NCBI GenBank assembly: GCA_920105625.2
Contig: OV050030.1
Coordinates: 345,836,977-345,900,976, forward strand
Origin: Clusia tigrina
Taxonomy: Eukaryota > Arthropoda > Insecta > Diptera > Clusiidae
Direction of reading: 5' to 3'
DNA: 64,000 nucleotides
The notes beneath the pieces were generated by a model. It saw only the letters and a list, made by a program, of their open reading frames with translations. It did no database searches and was not told the origin of the DNA. The position numbers and the translations under genes were made by a program. Positions 21,976-34,931 of the stretch are shown here, piece by piece (the first letter of the stretch is position 1; the number at the start of each line of letters is the position of its first letter).

Positions 21976-22701
21976 ACTAGGCAATGGTGCATAGTCAATG
22001 AAGACATTAAACGCAATAGCGAGTATGCACAAACTGGGTTCAAGGCGATCAAAAAGCGCTATCAAATATAATTTTGTGTGTTAATCCAACGCAGCTATCA
22101 AAAATAAAGACTTGCAAAACCTCTGCAGAGCGTGGAAGAAGCTTCGCGACGTTCACATGCCTCGTGGTTCATTGCAAAAAGTGTACAAGAAGTTGCTGTA
22201 TTGCGGTATATCTGTAAATCAAGGCATATATTACTTCGTTTGTCGAAATAGTTGATAAGTTGGGGGAGGTTGGCACAAAGTCATTATACTTTTGTCCAGT
22301 TTGCCCGCAGAACACGAAAACTTTTGTAGTTGCTGTCGAGGCTCGAAATAAGTTGCCGACCTTCAGCGTCCTGAAAATCAAACTTCTGGCGGAAGGTGCA
22401 AGAAGAGAACAAAAATCGCGAAAATTCGGCCCAAGCGGTATATGCATTGCTAATCATGGTAATGCAAATACAAATTTCAAAGGCAAATCAAAAGTCAAGG
22501 TGCTAAAATGAGCTTTCATATGCTGTATATGCTACGACAGACAGTGCTGAAAGCAACAATCATACTTGGTGTGTCGATAGTGGTGCGACAACACATATGT
22601 GTTGTGCCAACATTATGTTTCAGTCGTTCAACGAAAAAAATTAAAAAATTATGCTAGCAGCAGACAACTATATATACTCTCATGGTGTAGGCACCGATGG
22701 G
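21976..22701 (+). pseudogene. Second copy of Copia B gag-protease piece
   Basis: Duplicate of 16502-17227 in unit 2. It keeps the same eroded gag reading and the DSGATTHMC protease motif (about 22570-22610). It has single-base changes such as GACTCG to GGCTCG near 22340. It was created by the tandem duplication, not by a separate insertion. Confidence 0.75.
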
Positions 22702-23140
22702 TTAAAGACCAAAAATAATAGAGACAAAGATGGCGCAAAGCGGTGTACGAAAATTTTTCGTTTTGCGCATCTACGTCATAGTAGCATGGTTGCAAAGAGA
22801 AATGTCAAACTAGCGTAGATTTTGTAAACAAAAGTAAACATTGCTGTGTAATTTTAAAAATAGATAAATTTATTTTTTTACATGAAACATTTTTCGGCGA
22901 AATACATATAACAATATATTACAAATATATTGGCGCAAATATTAAATTTAAATTGCAATTATTTCCGCCCATCATAAATGCTAAATTGGATAAATCAGTT
23001 GTGCAAACAAAAGTGAAGTGTATGTGTTTTTTCAAATAGTTTATTATGAAGAAGGGTAAAAGTAATAATAATAATAATAGTATAATAATAAAAGTATAAA
23101 AATAATAATAATAGTATATTAGTAATTATAATAAAATAGA

Positions 23141-24071
23141 AAATTCCTTCCAGTTTGTCTTCCATATTTTTACAGGCGTACTCTGCTTCGGCTACATGCT
23201 TTTTTAGCACTCCAACATTATAAACATTTTTGGATTCTCTAAGTTTATAAGCACTCTTCAGTGAAATGAGCTCCCTGCGATGCTTATTTTGTGCCTGTCG
23301 CAGACGCCAGTTCTCCTCCTTTAGAATTTTGCTGTATGAGTAGTATAAAATATGTATGAGTAGTTGAAAATAATTATTCTTTAAATATTAAATTTATTAT
23401 TACACTTACATATGATTTTGCAAATATTCCACTTCTTCAAATACATTTCTGTTACTATCGACGATTCCTCGTGATGTCGTGGCTTCTGTTAGTATATTTG
23501 TAGAGTCGAGGAAAGAGTTTTACTTGTTCTCATCTACTGGACGGGGGTCTTCTGCGAGCACACTTAGAGCCTATTTGGACACACAGCTCTCCATCAAAAG
23601 CTTCTCTAAAATCTACAACTTTAATATCCCTTTAAAAAGTTATTAATGATTTTTATTACCATTATAAGATGCGACAAGACTTTGCTCTTGGAGTAGCTTA
23701 GCGACAATCTCTTTATTTTCCCTCCGTTCAACGCGTTGAGTACGCTCTAGATTTTCAAAACTCGTTTTGAAAAGTGTAGGCACAGCACCGCGATTCAACA
23801 ATCTCCGCGTAGTGAAGCCTGGAAGAATTGTACAAGTTCAGCAACACAAATGCAATTTAAATAATTTATATTTTACCCATTTGATACTTCAAATTAATCC
23901 ATTTGATACTTAAAATAGCATTGTGAAATGCTCCATGTAAATGAAGCTGGTCTTCGGATTAAAAACGTTTTCTCGCCGGCAAAAATTTATCCACTTTTTA
24001 AAACAGTCGCATCGGACGGAAAGGTGAAAAACTGCACTCCGACGCTTTGCTTTCACTCTAATTAATACAAC
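23141..24071 (-). pseudogene. THAP-domain gene fragment, unit 2 copy
   Basis: Tandem duplicate of the THAP fragment at 17670-18600, with the same frameshift, both introns and the same stops. A few substitutions (for example GTTGATG to ATTAATG near 23643) accumulated after duplication. The TAA-repeat in the last part is three bases shorter. Confidence 0.6.
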
Positions 24072-24260
24072 TTGCTACCGCACATTTCATTTTTAATAAT
24101 TGTCTATTTATATTCCTTTTATTTTATTATTTATTTAAAAGACACTATCCGCACTCTATTATTTTTGATCCGCACTGTGTACTTATTGCAACGTTGACGT
24201 CACAGCCCAGCAATGAAATGTCAAACTCAGAAAGAAAATTATAACGGACTTGTGCAATGC

Positions 24261-27200
24261 TCGGTGTGTGCATCTCATTGACACAGCATTGCGCGGTGTA
24301 AGCATACTGTGTACCTGTCGCGCATATACGACATATCGTACTCTGTTAGTGTACTGCTGCGTACACAGATCATAGACTTTTCATTAGGAACTGCGCAGTA
24401 GATAATATGTACAACATACATACCTGCATACTTGTTTGTAGGTCGGTGTGTACATTTGGTTGACACGGTGTGTGTATTTGGTTGACGCGGTATATTGGCT
24501 TATAAATTGCATGCGGTGTTATAGGCGCAGACAACAGTCCGTATAAGGCATTTTATGATCACACCAATAATTGTGTATACAAATACTTACTTCTTGCTTT
24601 TCAATATATTTCAATATTCCATTAAATTGAATAGCGGAGGAGTCCTCAGTCGGCAGAGTGTTCCACTGCGAAGTTTGAATATTTGAGCATCGAGAGTGCT
24701 GTTTTCGGGGATATTTTATTTCAATTTTTCTTCTCGTTGGTGGGTACCCTAAAGTTACTGTCACACAAACAACGTGGTGACTACGGCCCTACTAATTTGA
24801 TGTTTATTCAACACTCACACTAAGTAATGTGTGTTCCGTTCTGTTGCTCCCTTCTTTAAGTGCTAGTCCATTACGGTTATTTGCGGTGGTGTATCGGTGT
24901 CTTGCCACCAAACCTCCCTACAGCGTTTATTAAATTTCTCGATCAGGTAATTCGGGAGTCTGCAGTACACGTGTGCGCAGTCGGTGCAGGTGTCTTACCA
25001 CTAGACCACTCAACAGCAGCTCTGCTCCGTTCTCTCAGTGCTCGTGCATTACGCTTGTTGCGGTGGCGCATCGGTGCCTTATCATTTATAACGACTTAGA
25101 GTCACCTATAGTTTCTCCCATTATGGTAGGCACCTTGGCGTGGTGTAGGGGCTTAAGTTGCAAAGATTCGTCGGACTATTTTAACCCAAGGCCGCCAGTG
25201 TTTTTAGACAGACCGACCGATGAGTAACGAACAAAGATCTGCCACGTGTGCGTCTATTTTCCCAGGTTAGGGGCGGCCCACAACGACGTCTGTGTTCTCC
25301 ATGTTAGGAGCGGTCGGTTTTTTTTGATTTTTTTGTGCCTGCGGTGGTAGACTGTAAAGAAACCCAACGGGGAGGGGGTCTTTTTTCCGGTTTCAGATGT
25401 CGAAAAAAAGTAAGGAAGTGTTTACGGTGCAGGGGGTCGGATCCCCAGTACTGGCGGTAGGTGGTTGGCGAGAAGGCCACCTGGCGTCGATATCAAGCAA
25501 ATCCTCAGGCATCGCCGTGGTACCCCAGGCCGAGATGTCTGCAAGTGCTACTGGGAGGGTCTCCAAGTCAACTTTGGGTAGGCAAGGGGACTGTGAGGTG
25601 GCGGCTGGGCGGGATTGCATAGGATCTCAGCTTCTGGGCTTGCGCAAAGATCACGGAACCGATGACGACTCGTTGTCACAGGTCAGCAATGTCTACGACA
25701 TAGGCTCGGATGTTGAGATGCAATTACTCAGTCCTTCTCAGCCTTCCGCTCCACACGCTCCTGAGCCGGGGAATTAGACAAGGATGGAGGTAAGCTTCAC
25801 GAAAGAGCAAAAGGCCAGAAATGGCTATAAGTGCTCGGCTTACTATCTTCGTAAAATGAAGGCGAAAGATAATTCTACCTTTACAAAAAGGGAGAAGGAT
25901 CTCATTAAAAAGCATGATAAGGTCGTAGCAAGGTTTGAGAAAAATAACGCTGCGGCCAGTTCATGCAATAAAACGGAGCAGGGAATTGCTGCGGCAAAGT
26001 CATATAATGAAAACGCTTCGACCTCCAGGAAAAATTTTAAGCCGGACAAGACCACAGAACGCGTAAAGGTGCCGTCAAAGCCAAAGCCGAGTTCTTCGAA
26101 GGAGCCAGATAGCTTGGCATCGGGCAAAACTGCTCTGAGCAGGCTCATAGGGCTTCAAAAAAGCCGAAGCCATCGGCCTCCTTCGAATCACCGATGGAGC
26201 TACAGGTAGCTATCATCGACAGAGTCGACCCTGATGGGAAGATAGCGCCGAAGAATGGGTGCTAGTAGAGGCGCGTCTGATAGCGGAGATGGTCGGGGCT
26301 GACAGCGGCGAGCTGCAGTTTGACGGCGCCAGCTGGCAGAGGGGTGCTAAGGTCGTTGGTTGCAACAAAAAAAAGCCTCTGGACTTCTTAACGCGTGCAA
26401 TTAGCGGCCTTGTCCCATTCTGGCGGGACGCTCGGTTGGAGGTTGTGCCTCGTTCTCTGCTTCGGATCCGCCCGGTTGTTTCGGTGTGGATTCCACCTCC
26501 GGTTCCGGACCAGGAATGCATACTCAATCTGATCGGCGGCAAAACCGGTCTCTAAATTCAGCAGAGTGGCGGGTGATCTCCGTGACCCCCTGCAAAAATG
26601 GAGTGGGAAGTGACGCGGTGCTCGCAGTGGACCCGCGTCGCTATCCAAATTAAGGAGCCACAACTGCATTAGATCCGGGTTCGGGTCTCTTAAGGTTCGC
26701 GTGCCGGGTGACCGGCAAAAAACCAATGGAGAGGAAGCTAGAAGTGATGCAAATTAATTTGCAAATTAATTTGCATCACTCCATCTCAGCCTCTCTCGAT
26801 TTAATGAAGTCCATCGCAGAGGACGATGTGGACTGGATGGTTATCGTCTCTACATTCCACAAACACAAGGGAAGATAAGAGTATAGTGGCCAAAAAAGGA
26901 TATTAATATTTTTCTTCTTACTCCCGACAGCACTGGAGACCTTATAAGGATGGTATGCGAGCACAGGCACAAACCTGGTTTATTGCTAACGTGCGCATAC
27001 TTTCCGTACAACGAGGAACGGCCGCCACCACAGATCTTCTGGCAACTTTTCACATACGGTGAGTCACGCGGACTGGGCATAGTGGTCGTATGACGCAAAC
27101 GGGCACCATGAGCTCTGGGGCAGCACTGACACCAATGGTAGGGGTGAGTCCATTTTTGATTACATTCTTTCCACTAGCCTAACTTTATGTAACAAGGGAA

Positions 27201-27467
27201 TCAGCCAACGTTTCGTAATTGGGTTAGGGAGGAAGTGACTGACATCACTCTGTCCACTGGGTCTAATACCATAAGAGTCGACAACTGGGAGGATCTGATG
27301 TCTGTTCCTTTTCAGATCATAGTAGGATACGTTTCTCAGTCTACTCCGAGGTAGTGACCCCACGGCTTTTTATTAACCCAAAAAAGACTAACTGGTCCAA
27401 ACTGGCGACCCAAAAACTTACTTTGATGAAAGTCAAGGTAGGCGAAGGAAATGCTAACATTGATAAG
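24261..27467 (+). pseudogene. LOA/Jockey-type LINE: 5'UTR, ORF1, endonuclease (unit 2)
   Basis: Same element as 18790-21504 but extending further. In this copy the ORF1 codon that is a stop in unit 1 is a Gln (about 25679), while a different TAG at 25775 stops it. After 26974 the endonuclease region continues in changing frames: CAYFPYNEE, SIFDYILSTSLTLCNKG, then TPRLFINPKKTNWSKLAT near 27360-27410, the usual end of the endonuclease domain. It is cut at 27467 by an LTR. The reverse transcriptase at 29110-31478 may be its continuation beyond the LTR insertion. Confidence 0.7.
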
Positions 27468-27940
27468 TGTTGTGAGTTAGATTCAAACTACCTACGAGTA
27501 GTTGACTCACAGCACCGACTCCTAATAGATGCCACACATTCTGTGTGATTCGCATGTGTTAAAGTTATTTAAGAGTAACACATACTTTTAGGGTCTATGT
27601 ATTTTAAATTAATATATATTTATTATGTAAACTTTTAGGGTGTTACAGTTCCGCAATCAAGTTGACGAGGGGCATTTAGAATGCACCGACGATACTTTTA
27701 CTTTCAGTAGGTCAGTTGGCTGGAGCAACTGACACCAAATAATAATTGCGTAACTAGAACACCAGAAAAGTCAAGACGTAGACTGTAATTTTTGTTTGTA
27801 CATAGTATATAAGAACTAGTATTTTAAGAATAAAGTTTCTTGTCGTTTTTACAACCAAACTAGTGTGTATCATTTATTGTGTGGAAAAGTGCTAGGTTAT
27901 AGCTACACACGCGCTCAGGAAAGGCAGCGAAAGGACGTTC
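27468..27940 (+). repeat. LTR with start of leader, copy 1
   Basis: Starts TGTTGTGAGTTAGA and contains a TATATAAG box (about 27807), an AATAAAG signal (about 27830) and a T-rich U5. The same 450-bp segment occurs inverted at 42929-43384, starting TGTTGTCAGTTAGA, with about 10% differences and a missing 23-bp piece near the end. Paired TATA and AATAAA signals and two independent insertion sites support an LTR. The parent element is not identified; gypsy B nearby is a candidate. It truncates the LINE endonuclease. Confidence 0.6.
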
Positions 27941-29109
27941 CCGAGGACAGCAGATAAGGACCCCAACATTTGTGCGCAGCCGGTCTAAAGGACCTACAGG
28001 AGGAATCCCAGGGCAAGGAACCCTGAAGCAGTGACGCATACTGCAACAAAATCCCAAGGATAGCACCAGGACAAAGGACCTGGAGGTGGAGATGTCATCG
28101 TGTAAAAGAATGGTGAGTAGAGTGTATAATAGCGTAATTTAAGTAGATACTTCTGCGACCCTGAAGGCGCCGTAGCGCTGGTCAAAGAAGTCGCAACCTA
28201 TAGCGCGTTCGCGCTGTTGCACGCAGCTTTGAATGGCAACCATAAACCGTCAGTATGATCGGACGGTCTATGTATGTTCATCCTAGCTGTGAAGATTTTT
28301 TTGTAGGGGATTCGTGTGTGTTTGTCGAAAGGGACATTTGTTTAGAAAACGATTTAATTAATCTTTTATACATTTATTTTATTTTTGAATTGGATTGATA
28401 TATATATTGGAGACATGTGAATTGTTTTTAATTTCATTGTTGAAATTTATGTTGTCTGAAGATCAAAATAAAGTAATTTAATTATTTGACATTGTAAGCA
28501 TAGGGTATTAGGCAATAATAATTCAAGGACTACTTACAACACGGGTTGTCTCGTCAAATTTTGAGTAGTTCCGTAACTACGATTGAAAATATAATATTTT
28601 GCACGGAGAAGCAAAGCAACTCAACAAAGTATTTTACTGAAATGTGTCAGTAGTGCTATAATTGTTTTTTGTATTTGGAAATTTGTAAATAATCAGTATT
28701 TACCCTCATTGGTTACGCAATTAATTGAGTATAATTTTTATACTAGTAATTTCTTTTTCCGCGGTATTACACTACAGTTGTCTTCCTGTGTTGATAATGT
28801 TTGTTTTATTAAGTAATAAAACTTAAGACTTATTGGTATACTATTTCTCGATTTAGTATATCAAATTATAAATTTTAGCATCAAATGATACAATTAATGA
28901 AAAGTAAAGGAGAAACGAAATCGTGTTTAGTTTGAACAGAATCAAATCAAATTAACCTGTTTAGTATTATGTGGCAAATTTCAGTTGTAGCACATTGTAG
29001 TCTATATTGTATATAATATCGATCCATCGATTGTACCTGGAAGAGTTCCATGTTAAACCTCAATTTTTCTTTGAATTTAAACAAAACAAATTTGGGAAGT
29101 GATCCTCAG
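27941..29109. other. Unassigned, possible retrotransposon leader then AT-rich spacer
   Basis: 27941-28140 continues from the LTR and may be an untranslated leader. 28280-29100 is AT-rich without coding motifs. No gene was recognised. Confidence 0.4.
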
Positions 29110-31665
29110 AAATGATCCTCGGACGGTACCTGGACCGACTCTGAAACCGACACTTTGGACGCCCTAATAGAAACACACTTCCCGGGGAGGAAATCTTTGT
29201 GGATTGCAGGTCTCTTAACACCAACCACTCTTTAAGTCACTCAACCCAATTCCAAATGACCAACACGCATATTCAGTGGGCCATCAACAGCTTTAAGCCT
29301 TTTAAATCTCCCGGGCCTGATGTTATCATTCCCGCGGACATTCAGCACACTGCAAGTGCGGTTGCGCCTTGGCTACTGCCTATTTATAATCCATGCCTAA
29401 GATGGTCGTACATTCCCAAAAGCTGGAGAGAAGCTCGAGTAGTTTTCATCCCTAAAGCGGGAAAGTCGTCCCACACCAAGCCTAAGGACTATAGACCAAT
29501 TAGTTTGTCCTCCTTTCTTTTGAAAACACTGGAAAGAGTTCTTGATATACAAATCAGGAGCTCTATTAATTCCACGTGCCTTTCCAAATCACAACATGCC
29601 TATACTAAAGGCAAGTCTGTGGAAACAGCGCTTCACGTGCTCATTGAGCAAGTAGAGAAATCTCTTGCCAACAAAGAATATACTCTTGCAATATTTCTCG
29701 ATATAGAAGGGGCATTCAACAATATTTGTCCCTCCGCCATTACTAAATCCTTAGTAAACCTGAACCTGGACCCCAGCTTGGTTAAGTTCATCGAACAGCT
29801 ACTGAAAACACGCGTCATTAGCTCCTCAATAGGAAACGTACATGCTAAAAGGACTGTCAAGAGAGGTACTTCACAAGGCGGTGCGCTCTCACCCCTCATA
29901 TGGAATCTTACGGTGAACACACTACTTAGGAGATTAGATCAGACCGGCTGCAACACTATAGCTTATGCGGACGACATTGCTATCTCTGTTTCCGGTAAAT
30001 ATCTGTCAACACTATCAGAAAAGCTAAGCTACACTCTTAGCATTCTGTCCCAATGGTGTCTTGAAGTTGGCCTAGATGTCAACCCTTCCAAAACTGAGGT
30101 CATGCTCTTCACCAGGAAGCACAAAATACCAAGTTTTGACTTACCCAAACTGTGCTCTGTACTGTTGCAAGAGAGCCATGGGAACAACATGGGGCGTCCA
30201 ACCTCGAACCATGTCCTGGCTCTATGCGGCGGTGGTTGAGCCGTACTTTCTCTACGGCGCTGTCTTCTGGTGGCCCGCAACTGACAAGGCGGCGAACCTA
30301 AAACCTCTTGACAAGGTCAGAAGAACAGCAGCGGTTATGATAACAGGGGCTCTGCGTTCCACCTCTACCAAAGCTCTATTTGCATTCCTACATTGGTTGC
30401 CCACTAGGCTTCTGGTTAGGCAACAAGCAAAATGCTCGGCAACCAGACTCAATTCTATATCGCGCTGGACTAGACTGAACCTGGGCCACGCCAATATTCT
30501 GATGCAGGACACGCCCGTACAGGCGGACGTTGACTATACGTACTCTACACCTAATCTAAACCACGGGTTCGACACTTACATTCCTAGTAGAGAGAAATGG
30601 TCCAACAATTTAGTGGTCACTGGCAGTTCCATTGATATATATACGGATGGCTCCAAACTGGAGAATAAGGTCGGTTGCGGCATCTTCTCCAGAAAACTTG
30701 GCATCAAGCTCTCCTATCGTCTCCCTGACCATTGCAGCGTCTTTCAGGCGGAAGTAATGGCAATATTCCAAGCGTCCAAGTGGCTTATTCGCAATGAAGC
30801 ATGCGATGTGATGATACGCATATTCGCGGACAGTCTGGCGGAAAGCAAGTCACTGGCTGGTGTATTCACTACCTCTAAGCTTGTACTCGATTGCCGCTCC
30901 TCCCTGAACGTCGTCTCAGGTAACTCACAAGTTCACATATGCTGGGTGCCTGGACATAGCGACATTCTAGGAAACTGCGAGGACGATGAATTAGCCAAAA
31001 TAGGTCGCTGCTCCCTGACATCTCCCCCTCCTTTGATGTAGGTGTCCCACTGGCCACGGTCAAATGGGCCATAAAACATGACTACCTTGAGGCAGCTAAA
31101 AAAGTCTGGGTAAGTGAACATACCTGTAGTGTTGCCAGACAAACCTGGAGCACTATCGACATTAGGCGTACTAGTCAGCTACTCAATATTAGCAGGAACT
31201 CCATCGGCACTATAATAAATGTGCTCACGGAACACTGTCTGATCGGGAAACATGCTGAAGAATTAGCACTGCCCCATAATGACTTCTGTCGCAGCTGTGG
31301 CTCTGAGGAGGAGGAAGAAACAGTACTTCATCCCATGTGTCAGTGCCCAGCTCTGGCCAGGCGTAGATTAAAATTCCTAGGCTCACCTTTCTTGACTTCC
31401 TTACCCGAACTATCTTCCATCAATATCAAGGACATAGCCAGGTTCATTTCGGAATCACTGTGGTTCCCAAAATTCTAGACGGGTAAGTCGCGTCGTCGTA
31501 GTGTGGTACCACAACGAGCCATTCTATGTGCTTAAGTGTACTTTTTGCGACAAAGGCCGCCACTCCTACCTACCTACCTATGCAATTAATCTGTTAGTTT
31601 AAGTGTCACAACTAATTAAAACAAGTATTTATTGATTAATAAAGAAAAAAAAAGAAAACAACTTT
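29110..31665 (+). pseudogene. LOA-type LINE: reverse transcriptase, RNase H, zinc finger, 3' end
   Basis: Starts with ETDTLDALIETHFPG. RT motifs follow in order: FKSPGPDVI, SWREARVVFIPKAGK, YRPISLSSF, TLAIFLDIEGAFNN, GTSQGGALSPLIWN, TIAYADDIAI and NPSKTEVMLF. Around 30130-30165 the frame shifts and a block is missing, so YLG-LD-type thumb residues are lost. The second frame continues with LYCCKRAMG, FLYGAVFWWPA, ITGALRSTST, then RNase H (IYTDGSKLEN, FQAEVMAI, FADSLAESK, WVPGHSDI). A further shift near 31040 leads to a C-terminal CCHC-like finger (CRSCGSEEEEE, HPMCQC). RT-RNase H order fits the LOA clade. The 3'UTR ends in an A-rich tail at about 31646-31665. Confidence 0.8.
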
Positions 31666-31669
31666 GTAG

Positions 31670-33960
31670 TATTTATTAGTTATGGAAATCACGGCGTCAT
31701 AGATAAGAATTTGTTCGGTCTATGGAAACGCCAAGAGAAGCTATAAGATTGCTAAAAGCTCAAAAGCTGCAGAGCGAGGCAATCCATAAGAGAATCAGGA
31801 ATTGTAGGAAGGCTAGTAAGGCACGAAAGAACAGCGAGTATTACCATAAATGCATAGCGGAACTAGAAGCCTTGTTGAAGACATTCAATGATAACAACGA
31901 GAAGTTGTTAAATTTTAAGGAGTGTTGTGGTGACAAGAAGTACTTTGTCAAGGATTGTGGGGAATATGTCAACGGTTTAACACGGGACTGGTTGACGAAG
32001 TTCAGATTGGATCTTGAAGAGCTGGAAGCACAAGAAGATAGTCCTAGTTCGTAGGAGGACAAGGCTCAAGACAAGTTAAGGTCTTTAAAGACGGAGGTAA
32101 AATTGTTTGCAGAAAAAATGTTTTGAACAATTGGAAGCGGCACCGAGCAAAAGTGAAACCCAGGTACTCTGGAGATTATCGAGGGACGATGAAAACTTGC
32201 CAACTTTGGAACCAGGAGACCAAGTTTTAGCGACTATTCAGAGTCAAACGGAGGAGACATTTTTTCAAGTCTTCAAGGATACAGAAGAGTTGAAGACCAA
32301 TACGGAATTTCTCGAGAATAAAACTAGAGAACTCTCTAGGCAGCTCCGAGAAACCGAGAAAGCTGCATCGTATCTAGAGAAGGAAAATCTAGAGCTTAGG
32401 AGAATCGGGGCAATTAACTGCAAAGCCAGCAAGTAAGATCGGCTTCAACGTCTCAAATACATACGCCAACAGTACTAGCTTTGCCACCAGAAGTTCGCTG
32501 GCCGGAATATTCCGGAAGGGATAAGTCGTGTGGTGAAACCCAGAGTAGTATTGAGTGAAGAGAGGGAAGCGGAATTGTTGTTTGGCGCATCTGAAATCGG
32601 TGTCGAACCTTTTTCGCCGAGAAGTCCGGTACAAAGTAAAATCAAGAAATATCTGCCGAAGGTATCAGTGCCAGTAACTGTGCAGGTAAGCTCCAATACT
32701 GTGGACAGTATTTCGCCTGCGCGAGCGAACGTGCGAAGACTGATTAGTTTGAGTCCGTCATTGGTCAAGTACTTCTCAGATTCGGGAGAAGAGAATCTGG
32801 AAACCGCAACAGAGATTAACGCTAACTTTTGATCAGAAATTAAGCAAGCACGTAGGAATAAAATGGGCATTCTGGAAGTTGCTCATGCAGTGGAGAAGTT
32901 GGTGCCCATATTCTCAGGAGTCGACTTGTATGATCTGAGAACTGAGATTCTGCGCTTCAAAGATGGTTGTGAGCTAGCGCAACAGAGTCTTCCGGAAGGA
33001 GAAGGGGAACACTTAATAAAGTGTATTAGACAAAGAACCACAGGTCATGCGTTTGATTTACTAGCGCATAGCTCAGTAAGCACCCTGGCGGAGTTTTACA
33101 TACTTTTAGATCGCACATATTTAAAACAAAAGTCGTACGACTGTCTCGTTCGGGAAATTCAGGAATCAACTCAGAAACCAGGGGAGGAATTGAGAGCCTG
33201 GGGACGGAGGCGCCAGTCTCTGGGGAACGCTGCTGAGACCGAAGCCAACAGGCAGTTTCCAGAAAATGTTGCAGCATACGAGGCTCAAGTAGAACGATAT
33301 CTGTGTTTAAGGCAGGTCTGATAAATAGGGACTTAGCTAATTATACTCTTAATCTCACACAGAGGAGTATGGCAGAGCTTGTGGAAGCGGTTTCTTCCGC
33401 CGAAGCAGCAATACAACAACGAACGACTCAGGTGTAATCTGCTGAACTCATGCGCCTGCAGAGTTAGGACCAGTACAGCAGCGGAGCCCAAGTGGAGTCG
33501 GCAGATTGATGGGTCAAGTTCCGCTACAAAGAGACCAAGGATTCCTAGTCGAGAGATTCCAGCCGAGGAAACCCATTTGCTAATTCTGCCGTAAGCAAGG
33601 TGCATTGAGTGCATTACACGCAAAAACACGCCCTACTGTATGGAATGCCAAACATATGGTCATGAGGCAAGTAGACAGTGCCAAAGAGACACTAAATTTG
33701 TTCAAAGTTGAAGGCAGCCAGGTATGAGGCGCCCGGATCCACTCTTGAGGGACGGAAGGAGTAGTAGTTCCCGAGTTAATTCAGCGGACGGAATTAACCA
33801 AGGAAGAAATCATTTCAACACTGGGAGTGGTCAGCAGCGACCAAATTGGAATTCCAGAAGTGAACCAAGGATAAGCAACACCCAACAGGGGTTGAGATGT
33901 TTCTCATGTGGGCGAATGGGACATCGGGCAGCGGAATTCAGGGATAGACAATTCCAACAA
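31670..33960 (+). pseudogene. Gypsy B gag region (left copy)
   Basis: Frames 31722-32054 and 32107-32436 are Lys/Glu-rich, probably coiled-coil, and separated by a stop. After an unstructured part, 32863-33321 reads as a capsid ([56 protein letters not shown]). It continues, broken, to a CCHC-like knuckle around 33897-33940, CFSCGRMGHRAAEFR, where the fourth ligand is Phe instead of Cys. From 32921 on, the sequence is repeated in inverted orientation in the palindrome. The true 5' LTR was not found; the reading begins directly after the LINE tail. Confidence 0.65.
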
Positions 33961-34384
33961 AGTAACCAGGGAAACTTCCAGCGGCCCAGTCGAGGCCAGT
34001 AGACTGGAAAGCCAAAAGAAAAGAAGTAACAGTTAGGCCAGAGGTACGTGTGACTGGTAATGTAGGAATTACAGTCCAGGAGAAGGAGGAGCAAGAGGCT
34101 CTCCAATACCACGTACCGGGTAATGTAAGAACAATGGTTCAAGATACGGAGGAGCAAGGGTCTCTCAGGGAAAAAATGTTTGATTGCGTGTTGATTTGGG
34201 TAACCGTGATGATTCTAGTACTTAGATTAGGTTTTAATAAGGTTGGAGAGTGTAGGCGCGTATGTGGTACGAGGATGTATAGTTAAGATATTCACGGTGG
34301 TTTTGAGGGAGTATAGGATTGTAAAGGATAACAGTGGTGCATGGAGAAAACAATTTGAAGAGTTAGGAAGTAGATACGTCCATT

Positions 34385-34807
34385 TTGGAATCAAAAGGGC
34401 GTTGTTTCGTTGTGAGCAGGATAGGTGATGCTTTTATCGAGATACCCTGCAAGGAGGCAGCTAGTGGAAAGCTAGTGTTTTTGGTAGACTCAGGGACGGA
34501 CACCAGCCTCGTAAAATCTAGTGTTTTACGGAAAGGACTAGTTGTTAACCCAAAAGATGTAAGAACGCTTAATGGAGCGTTCGGAGGATGCATCAGGACA
34601 TTGGGGTCGCTCAGAATAGGGCACAGTGAAGTTAAAGGCATGAGTTTTAGGGTGCACGCAGTGGAATTGGATAGGGAAGGTATCCCGGTCGATGGGATAA
34701 TTGGCCGCGATAATCTCTGGTGCCGCACCATACTAGATGCGCTAGAAAAGCCATTATCATTTTATGATGATAATAAGAATAGAATCCTTACTTTTCCATT
34801 GAAGTAA
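34385..34807 (+). CDS. Gypsy B protease
   Basis: A 140-codon open frame with the retropepsin core LVFLVDSGTDTSLV (active-site D-S-G) and a second-half IIGRDNLWCRTIL motif, typical of Ty3/gypsy proteases that mature Gag-Pol. It should run on into reverse transcriptase, but within about 125 bases the integrase starts, so RT and RNase H are deleted in both palindrome arms. Confidence 0.75.
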   Translation: MESKGRCFVVSRIGDAFIEIPCKEAASGKLVFLVDSGTDTSLVKSSVLRKGLVVNPKDVRTLNGAFGGCIRTLGSLRIGHSEVKGMSFRVHAVELDREGIPVDGIIGRDNLWCRTILDALEKPLSFYDDNKNRILTFPLK

Positions 34808-34931
34808 TGGCAGGAAGGAACCGTGAATAGGGTTCGGAATTGTATGGAGGTAGTAAACGCAAGGTGGACCAGAGTAGTTAATATGCGTGTAAACACGAAA
34901 CTTAGGACTCTTGTATTGCATTCACCCTTAG

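Larger units (their letters stand above)
16031..26974 (+). repeat. 5.47-kb direct tandem duplication
   Basis: Unit 1 (16031-21504) is repeated in unit 2 (21505-26974) with an offset of 5474 that drifts to 5470 through small indels, mostly in a TAA-repeat near 17600/23080. Each unit holds the end of the transposase gene and right TIR, copia gag-protease, the THAP fragment, and LINE 5'UTR, ORF1 and the start of ORF2. The junction at 21501-21510 joins the LINE endonuclease region directly to the middle of the transposase gene, with only a CC/GGTT-type microhomology. Scattered single-base differences separate the units. Confidence 0.9.

Noticed and set aside
28280..29100. tRNA or other RNA gene in the longest non-coding gap
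   Set aside because: Scanned by eye for A/B box and cloverleaf patterns; none found that I can support.
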